This document shows, in pieces, positions 59,048 through 64,000 of a stretch of 64,000 bases of DNA. The translations under genes and the position numbers were made by a program. Source of the stretch: Microbacterium sp. H1-D42 (GTDB lineage: Bacteria; Actinomycetota; Actinomycetes; Actinomycetales; Microbacteriaceae); the NCBI RefSeq assembly GCF_022637555.1, contig NZ_CP093342.1, positions 1,426,001 through 1,490,000 on the forward strand. The letters are read 5' to 3'. The notes beneath the pieces are model-generated. The model ran no database searches and was not told the origin of the DNA. It worked only from the letters and a program-made list of their open reading frames with translations. Every line of letters starts with the position of its first letter. Position 1 is the stretch's first letter.

Positions 59048-59745
59048 ACCGACACGTGCGGTCGAGCGGCAGCGGGGTTCGCCTCGGCGTGCTGCGCCGA
59101 CACACCGGCACCCGAGGGGAAAGGCGCCGGTGCCGTCGACACGACGCGAGCCGGCACTGCCTGCTGTACGGCGATCGGGTCCGCTGCCGCGGGGCGCGCG
59201 GATCGCGCCACCTGGTAGCGGGCGTCGACGACGGTGATCTCGCGCACCAGATCGAGCTCGAGCACCTCGAAGCGGACGGACGTGGCGTTGAACGTGTCGC
59301 GCAGCACCTGCTCGAGCTCGACCTCGTCGAGATACGCGCGATCCAGGGTCACCGTGCGGCGGCGCGATCGGCGTGCGGTCCACCGGCTGTCGACGATGAA
59401 CATCGCCAGCACGATCACGGCTGCGAGCGCTGGTGCTGCCCACACCGGGGTAGGGCGCAAGCCCGTGAGCAGGCCGAGCACGAGCGAGACGAAGTAGTAG
59501 GCGATCTCCTGCTGCGTGATCTGGTCGGAGCGCAGCCGGATGATCGACAGGATGCCGAACAGGCCGATGCCCAGGCCGATGCCGACCTCGACCGAGCTGA
59601 GGGCCACGGTGACCGCGAACACCCCGATGTTCAAGGCGATGTACGACAGCAGCAGGTCGCGGCGGCGGTGCCGGCGGAAGTAGAGCACGTAGGCCAGCAG
59701 GGTGATGGCGACGAGATCGGTGATGATGGCGATGGCCAGAGACAT
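59044..59745 (-). CDS. DUF4956 membrane protein
   Basis: 233-residue protein with about four N-terminal membrane helices (residues about 4-22, 33-66, 80-97, 100-118), the conserved loop LRSDQITQQEIAYYF between helices, and a cytoplasmic C-terminal domain of about 110 residues. DUF4956 is a recurrent partner of VTC genes. ATG 59745 with GAGGAGG seven bases upstream. It follows the response-regulator stop by 78 bases, and a candidate OmpR-type box lies in that gap. Confidence 0.85.
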   Translation of the reverse strand: MSLAIAIITDLVAITLLAYVLYFRRHRRRDLLLSYIALNIGVFAVTVALSSVEVGIGLGIGLFGILSIIRLRSDQITQQEIAYYFVSLVLGLLTGLRPTPVWAAPALAAVIVLAMFIVDSRWTARRSRRRTVTLDRAYLDEVELEQVLRDTFNATSVRFEVLELDLVREITVVDARYQVARSARPAAADPIAVQQAVPARVVSTAPAPFPSGAGVSAQHAEANPAAARPHVSV

Positions 59746-59801
59746 GTGATCCTCCTCAGATCGACGATGATCTCCACGATTCCGGTCGCGGTCGCAGGGA
59801 G

Positions 59802-59825
59802 GATGAGGCGCAGATGAGAGAGTTC
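59802..59825 (-). promoter_or_regulatory. OmpR-type direct-repeat box upstream of DUF4956-VTC
   Basis: On the minus strand CTCATC-TGCGC-CTCATC, two half-sites 11 bp apart (59802-59818), the spacing used by OmpR/PhoB regulators. The flank GAACTCTCTCATCTG matches the sequence upstream of the small membrane protein at 14 of 15 bases. It overlaps the end of the response-regulator gene and sits about 60 bp before the DUF4956 start. Confidence 0.55.
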
Positions 59826-60489
59826 ACATGTTGGTTCGCAGCCGGTAGCCGGCGCCGCGGACGGTTTCGAAGCGCTCGGCGCCGAGCTTGCTGCGCAGGT
59901 AGCGGATGTAGACGTCGACCACGTTGGATCCGGGATCGAAGTCGAAATCCCAGACGCGGCTCAGCAGCTGCTGTCGGGTGAGCACCTCGTCGGGATGGCG
60001 CAGGAACGTCTCCAGCAGGGTGAACTCGCGCGTGGTCAGCTCGATGTCGAGCTCGTCGACGCGTGCCCGCCGCGTGCGCAGGTCCAGGCTCAGGTCTCCG
60101 GCTTTGAGCACGGTCGACTCCGTCGCGGACGGCGTGGTGAGTCGCAGGCGGATGCGTGCCAGCAGCTCATCGAACGCGAAGGGCTTGTGCATGTAGTCGT
60201 CCGCGCCGCCGGACAGGCCCGCGACGGTGTCCTCCACGGCATCCCTGGCGGTGAGGATGATGATCGGGATCTCCACCCGCTCCGCACGCAGGCGGCGCAG
60301 CACGCTGAACCCGTCGAGCCCTGGCAGGCCGATGTCGAGGATCATCAGGTCGAACTCTCCGCTGCGGGCGAAGGCGACCGCATCGCTGCCGTTGTCGACC
60401 GTCTCGGAGCGGAAGCCGTTGGCCCGCAGCCCCTTGACGATGAAGGAGGCGATGCGCTCCTCATCCTCGGCGAGCAGGATGCGGTTCAT
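59824..60489 (-). CDS. OmpR-family response regulator
   Basis: 221-residue regulator with receiver domain (about 3-115; acidic AEDEE, phospho-acceptor Asp in LMILDIGLPGLDG, Thr in IIILTARD, Lys in HKPFAF) and winged-helix DNA-binding domain (about 125-220; ELTTREFTLLETFLRHPDEVLTRQQLL, NVVDVYIRYLRSKLG). ATG 60489 with AAGGAG seven bases upstream, overlapping the kinase stop (ATGA). Confidence 0.95.
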   Translation of the reverse strand: MNRILLAEDEERIASFIVKGLRANGFRSETVDNGSDAVAFARSGEFDLMILDIGLPGLDGFSVLRRLRAERVEIPIIILTARDAVEDTVAGLSGGADDYMHKPFAFDELLARIRLRLTTPSATESTVLKAGDLSLDLRTRRARVDELDIELTTREFTLLETFLRHPDEVLTRQQLLSRVWDFDFDPGSNVVDVYIRYLRSKLGAERFETVRGAGYRLRTNM

Positions 60490-61901
60490 GGAGACTCCTT
60501 GTGGGTGGGCGCAGGCAGGTCGAGCGTGAAGGTCGCACCATGACCCGGTCGTGAGTCGACACGGACCGTGCCGCCGTGCGCCTCGGCGATGCGGGCGACG
60601 ATGGCCAGTCCGAGGCCGCTCCCGGGGCGCCGCTCTCCGGATGATCCGCGGGTGAATCGTTCGAAGATGTGGGGCTGTTCGGCGTGGGGCACTCCCACTC
60701 CTCCGTCGCGCACCCACAGCAGCAGGTGGTCGTGCTCGATGCGTCCGCCGATCGCGATGGGATCTCCATCGGACGTGTGGGCGACGGCGTTCGCGATGAG
60801 CTGCAGCAGAGCCTGAGTGAGGCGTTGCCCATCGGCCTGCACGAGCCCTTCGGGGATCTCATCGATCGACCAGGTGCGTGCGGCCAGAGCAGACCCCTTT
60901 GCGAGTGTCTCCACGACCAGATCGGCCACGTCCACGGTATCGATCAGCAGGAAATCGGGTCGCTCGGCGCGGGCCAGCAGGATCAGGTCGTCGACGAGTC
61001 GCGACATCCTCTGCAGTTCGTCATCGACCAGCCGCAGGGTCTGCTCCCGATCGGCGGCGTCGTAGCCCATCAGCTCGAGGTGTCCGCGGATGACGGTGAT
61101 GGGCGTGCGCAGCTCATGGCCGGCATCGTCGAGGAACCTGCGCTGGCCGTCGAAGGCGGACTGCACTCGATCGAGCATCCCGTTGAAGGTCACGGCCAGC
61201 TGAGCCACGTCGTCGGTGCCGACGACGTCGATTCGCCGGTCGAGATCGCTGCCGTCGATTCCGGCCGCAGTCTCCTGAACCTCGCGGATCGGGGTGAGCG
61301 CGCGACCCGCGACGAACCAGCCGGCGGCGCCGGCCAGGATCAAGGAGAAGACGGCGGCGACGGACATCGTGATGATCGTCGAATGCACCTCCTGCTCCTC
61401 GGGCTCGAGGAATTCCACGACGATCAGCGAACCGGTCGTCGAGTCGCCGGTGAACGCGACGGGCATGGCTGCGTACATCGCCGAGCCTGCTGATGTCGCC
61501 ACCCGGCCCGACTTCGGCGCGTCCAGTGCGCTCACGCCGGTGATGAACTCCTCGTCCACGTCAAGACGAGCCGGAGGCGTGTCGGCGCTGCGGCGGTCGG
61601 CCCTGCCGTGTACGACGCTGAAATAGGTCTCGTCCTGCTCGGGGACGTTGTGCGACAGATAGGCGGTCAGCAGCTGCTGGGGGTCGGTGAACCCGTTGCC
61701 CGTGCTCGGGTCGACGCCGGTCGCGAAGGCCCGCAGCTTCTCTGCTTCATGTTCGAGTTCGGTGACGGCGTTGGCTTCGACACGCGACATCAGCACCCGT
61801 CCGGTGGCGAGCACGATCACGCCGAGGGCGAGAGCGACGACCAGGAGCGTCCAGGCGAGGATGCGCGTGCGCACGGTAATGCCGCGGCGACGCTCAGTCA
61901 T
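60486..61901 (-). CDS. Sensor histidine kinase
   Basis: 471-residue membrane kinase. First helix (about 13-35), external sensor (about 36-175), second helix (about 180-202), HAMP (about 203-257; ALTPIREVQETAAGIDGSDLDRRI), phospho-acceptor His in DDAGHELRTPITVIRGHLEL, then a HATPase domain with N box QLIANAVAHT, G1 DGGVGVP and G2 GSGLGLAIV. ATG 61901 overlaps the preceding gene by 8 bases. Ligand unknown. Confidence 0.94.
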   Translation of the reverse strand: MTERRRGITVRTRILAWTLLVVALALGVIVLATGRVLMSRVEANAVTELEHEAEKLRAFATGVDPSTGNGFTDPQQLLTAYLSHNVPEQDETYFSVVHGRADRRSADTPPARLDVDEEFITGVSALDAPKSGRVATSAGSAMYAAMPVAFTGDSTTGSLIVVEFLEPEEQEVHSTIITMSVAAVFSLILAGAAGWFVAGRALTPIREVQETAAGIDGSDLDRRIDVVGTDDVAQLAVTFNGMLDRVQSAFDGQRRFLDDAGHELRTPITVIRGHLELMGYDAADREQTLRLVDDELQRMSRLVDDLILLARAERPDFLLIDTVDVADLVVETLAKGSALAARTWSIDEIPEGLVQADGQRLTQALLQLIANAVAHTSDGDPIAIGGRIEHDHLLLWVRDGGVGVPHAEQPHIFERFTRGSSGERRPGSGLGLAIVARIAEAHGGTVRVDSRPGHGATFTLDLPAPTHKESP

Positions 61902-62172
61902 CGTCGTCCCTCTCGTCGCCGTCCAGTTCGTCGTCGTCATCGCCGGCCGGAGACGGTGGGGCTGGTGGGACCACCGTGGCCTCGCCGGGAGTGGGCTCTG
62001 GAGTGGGTTCGGGAGCCGGGGGAGTGGGCGGCTTCTCCACCACATGCGGGGTGACGGTGACGACGGGGCCGAGGTCCGGAGCAGGCGGCACCAGCACTGC
62101 ATCGGCGGCCCACCAAGCCCCTACCAGCAGTGCGGTACCCACGGGCACCGCGACGAAGGCCCAGCGTCTCAT
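61894..62172 (-). CDS. Small Pro-rich membrane-anchored protein ahead of the two-component genes
   Basis: 92-residue protein: one N-terminal hydrophobic segment (about 4-28; signal anchor, with Trp-Trp), a Pro/Thr-rich stretch (PPTPPAPEPTPEPTP) and a C-terminal acidic tail (DDDDELDGDERDDDD). No domain recognised. First gene of its operon and overlapping the kinase, so probably made with it; a sensory accessory role is a guess. AAGACT on the minus strand is 6 nt before ATG 62172. Confidence 0.7.
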   Translation of the reverse strand: MRRWAFVAVPVGTALLVGAWWAADAVLVPPAPDLGPVVTVTPHVVEKPPTPPAPEPTPEPTPGEATVVPPAPPSPAGDDDDELDGDERDDDD

Positions 62173-62200
62173 GGCACCAGTCTTGCTGAGATCGCGCGCG

Positions 62201-62223
62201 GATAACGCCAGATGAGAGGGTTC
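62201..62223 (-). promoter_or_regulatory. OmpR-type box upstream of the two-component operon
   Basis: On the minus strand CTCATC-TGGC-GTTATC, with the same flank GAACCCTCTCATCTG as at 59811-59825 (14 of 15 bases). It lies about 30-50 bp upstream of the first gene of the operon, an autoregulation position. Confidence 0.5.
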
Positions 62224-62250
62224 TCACCATCGGCGAGGCGTGCAGACAAA

Positions 62251-62303
62251 CTTTTGCAAAGAATTGCTTGCAAAGAAGTCTTTGCAAGAGTATCTTTGCA
62301 TGC
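62251..62303 (+). promoter_or_regulatory. TTTGCAA repeat cluster with perfect 22-bp palindrome
   Basis: A perfect palindrome with 10-bp arms CTTGCAAAGA and TCTTTGCAAG and a 2-base centre (62267-62288), flanked by further copies of TTTGCAA/TTTGCA at 62253-62260 and 62295-62300. The cluster covers the -35/-10 region of the ArsR-like gene: TATCTT (62291-62296) is 7 nt before its ATG. Confidence 0.7.
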
Positions 62304-62912
62304 ATGACGAACAACGAGCAGGGACGCACCCTCGACGCAGGCGCACTGAAGGCTCTCGCGCACCCGCTGCGGGTGCGCATCTACGACCTGCTCAGTGAGC
62401 GGGGTGCCCAGACGGCCAGTTCGCTCGCGACGCTGATCGGCGAGACCTCCGGGTCGACCAGCTATCACCTGCGTGCCCTCGCCGCACACGATCTGATCCG
62501 CGAGGTGCCGGGAAAGGGCACAGGGCGGGAGCGCTGGTGGGAACGTCCGAAGGGTCGCATCAACCTGCCGGGACCCGACGAGAGCATGTCGCCGGCGAAC
62601 CGCTCAGCGGCCCAGATCGTCACCGCGGAGTTCTTCCGTCTGCGCCACCAGACGCTGATGGACTACCTCAACCGACCCGCCGACGAGCAGTCGGAGGAGT
62701 GGAAGGACGCCGGGCTCGTCATGACGACGATGCTCGATCTCACCCCTGAGCAGATGACCGAGCTCAAGGACCAGCTCAGCGCGGTGGTGGATGCCGCGGT
62801 CGAGCGCTACAGCGGCCAGGAGGGCCGCTCCGACACCAGGCGCGTCTCGCTGCGTGCCGAGATCTTCGATCTTCCCGCGGCGAGCAGCCGCGGCCTCGCA
62901 CCCAAGGAGTGA
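62304..62912 (+). CDS. ArsR-like winged-helix transcriptional regulator
   Basis: 202-residue regulator. DNA-binding domain (about 14-80; LKALAHPLRVRIYDLLSERGAQTASSLATLIGETSGSTSYHLRALAAHDLIREV) of the HTH_20/ArsR type with wing; the C-terminal part (about 100-202) is helical and Glu/Asp rich. No thiol metal site (CxC) is seen, so not a classical metal sensor. ATG 62304 is 7 nt after TATCTT with no Shine-Dalgarno, i.e. leaderless. An extraordinarily symmetric operator lies directly upstream. Followed by a small gene. Confidence 0.87.
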   Translation: MTNNEQGRTLDAGALKALAHPLRVRIYDLLSERGAQTASSLATLIGETSGSTSYHLRALAAHDLIREVPGKGTGRERWWERPKGRINLPGPDESMSPANRSAAQIVTAEFFRLRHQTLMDYLNRPADEQSEEWKDAGLVMTTMLDLTPEQMTELKDQLSAVVDAAVERYSGQEGRSDTRRVSLRAEIFDLPAASSRGLAPKE

Positions 62913-62914
62913 TC

Positions 62915-63136
62915 ATGACCGCTGCAACACTTCACCTCGTCGCCCCGACCCGCCTCGAGCGCGGCCTCCAGGGCATCGCCGCTTCGCTGAGCAGCTACGT
63001 GGATTCCCGCATCGCCGCTCGCGCCGAGCGTCGCGAGATCGCCCTGGACCTGCTGCGCGAGCAGCACGCCCGCAGGCACGACCCTCGGGCCCTCGACATC
63101 GCGCTGCTGTCGATCGGCTCGCGCCCGCGTCCCTGA
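62915..63136 (+). CDS. Small basic protein downstream of the ArsR-like regulator
   Basis: 73-residue helical, Arg/Ala-rich protein (SYVDSRIAARAERREIALDLLREQHARRH). No family recognised. ATG 62915 has AAGGAG five bases upstream, and it begins 2 bases after the regulator stops, so it belongs to the same transcript. Function unknown; a role linked to the regulator is suggested only by position. Confidence 0.7.
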   Translation: MTAATLHLVAPTRLERGLQGIAASLSSYVDSRIAARAERREIALDLLREQHARRHDPRALDIALLSIGSRPRP

Positions 63137-63150
63137 CGCAGAGGCCGGGA

Positions 63151-63366
63151 TCAGTCCTGGAACGGACGTGCGATGACGTCGCCGGATGCTGTCAGCAGGA
63201 CTTCCCAGCCCGCATCGAGCTCGGCGATCGGACGGCCCTCCAGCCAGGTGAGCGTCCAGTACCCGGTCAGGCCCTGTGCCTCGACCTCTGCGATCGCGGG
63301 GCGCAGTTCAGCGGGCACGGATGCCGGCGGCTGTGTGCCCGTGGCCCAGCGCGTTCCGAGCTGCAT
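63151..63366 (-). CDS. Small hypothetical protein downstream of valS
   Basis: 71-residue protein (MQLGTRWATGTQPPASVPAELRPAIAEVE...YWTLTWLEGRPIAEL). Family not recognised. The start overlaps the valS stop (TGATG), so it is translationally coupled and part of the valS operon; a GTG three bases upstream is also possible. Trp-rich middle, no membrane segment. Confidence 0.72.
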   Translation of the reverse strand: MQLGTRWATGTQPPASVPAELRPAIAEVEAQGLTGYWTLTWLEGRPIAELDAGWEVLLTASGDVIARPFQD

Positions 63367-64000
63367 CACGCCTCCACCGGGGCGAGCACGATGTCCGTGA
63401 CGGTCAGCTCATCAGCATCCGCGAACGACAGCTCGGCGATCCGACCCACGGCGCGCAGGTCGTCGGCGGCAGCCCGCAGCGCCGCCACCTTCGCGGCCGG
63501 GGCCGCGATCGTCGCGCTGGTCACCGGGGTCTTCTGCGAGGCCTTGGCCTCGGTCTTCGCTCGGCGGATGCCGATCAGCGCCTCGCTGGCGGCGGTGAGT
63601 ACCGCGGTGTCACCGTCGATACCAAGTGGCGCGGGCCAGGCAGCCGTGTGGATCGAGCCCTCCTCGAACCACGACCACGCCTCTTCGGTCGCGAACGACA
63701 CGATCGGGGCGAGCAGGCGCAGCAGCGTCGACAGCGCCAGGCGCAGCGCGAGGGCGGCGGATGCCTGGCCCACGTCGGTCTGGTCGTAGGCGCGTTCCTT
63801 GACGAGCTCGAGGTAGTCGTCGCAGAACGTCCAGAAGAACGCCTCGGTGATCTCCAGCGCCTTGGCCTGGTCGTAGTTCTCGTACGCCGAAGTCGCGTCG
63901 CGCACCACAGCATCCAGCGTCGTCAGCATCGATGCGTCCAGCGCGTGCGTGACCTGCGCCCCTTCGGGGACGGGGAAGGACAGCACGAACTTCGCCGCAT
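63366..64000 (-). CDS. valS: Valyl-tRNA synthetase, 3' part
   Basis: C-terminal about 210 residues of ValRS, charging tRNA-Val. Visible: anticodon-binding helical region (AKFVLSFPVPEGA, TEAFFWTFCDDYLELVKERAYDQ, LRLLAPIVSFATEEAWSW) and the C-terminal segment. IleRS/LeuRS are less likely given CDDYLELVKERAY and the short C-terminal coil region. The 5' part is beyond the right edge of the window. Confidence 0.88.
   Translation of the reverse strand, partial: AAKFVLSFPVPEGAQVTHALDASMLTTLDAVVRDATSAYENYDQAKALEITEAFFWTFCDDYLELVKERAYDQTDVGQASAALALRLALSTLLRLLAPIVSFATEEAWSWFEEGSIHTAAWPAPLGIDGDTAVLTAASEALIGIRRAKTEAKASQKTPVTSATIAAPAAKVAALRAAADDLRAVGRIAELSFADADELTVTDIVLAPVEA

Overview
The window looks like a chromosomal segment of a high-GC Gram-positive bacterium, most likely Microbacterium or a close relative in the Microbacteriaceae. 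Evidence: strong G/C bias at third codon positions, many GTG starts, the actinobacterial qcrCAB-ctaE and ctaCDF respiratory genes (QcrC with two CxxCH haem sites), rbpA, whiA, paired clpP1/clpP2, and recurrent TANNNT -10 boxes set 6-7 nt before start codons (leaderless genes). There is no insertion sequence, prophage, CRISPR array or rRNA. No gap between genes exceeds about 300 bases.

Layout. 1-541 is the 3' end of pyrD; 563-3046 holds a DUF3043 membrane protein, an M20 peptidase and an A-type Fe-S protein. 3136-6201 is ctaC-ctaD-ctaF. 6270-10396 is an accessory block (SAM methyltransferase, divergent HD-GYP/LuxR regulator, unknown 247-aa protein, rhodanese) that separates ctaCDF from ctaE-qcrCAB (10492-14923, minus strand). 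15135-21866 carries trpD, a PHP protein, a 5'-3' exonuclease, rpsA, coaE, a GNAT and DUF4126. 21915-24630 is uvrB, tfoX-like and a small zinc-ribbon gene. 24675-29210 is a one-Cys MarR/OhrR-like regulator and the DUF4129-MoxR-DUF58 operon. 29266-36052 is uvrA-uvrC-rapZ-whiA, followed by sodA and the glycolytic run gap-pgk-tpiA, then secG-rbpA.

40699-51649 contains an HExxH membrane protein, tRNA-Gly and tRNA-Pro, tig, clpP1-clpP2, the deoxyribose operon (SorC regulator, deoC, full ALDH, truncated ALDH), clpX and a NUDIX hydrolase. 51698-58308 has an epoxide hydrolase, an M3 peptidase, a LysR regulator and tdh-kbl for threonine catabolism. 58319-62172 (minus) is a small Pro-rich membrane protein, histidine kinase and OmpR-type regulator followed by DUF4956 and a VTC-domain (polyphosphate polymerase-like) protein. 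The window closes with an ArsR-like regulator plus a small protein and the 3' end of valS.

Most of the region is housekeeping. The parts worth a second look are the HD-GYP/LuxR block with two identical-architecture palindromes upstream of its unknown gene, an OmpR-type box shared by the two-component operon and the DUF4956-VTC pair, a perfect 22-bp palindrome at the ArsR-like promoter, the catalytically incomplete ALDH in the deoC operon, a 17-bp tandem repeat that copies the tdh stop codon, and the widespread leaderless promoter architecture.
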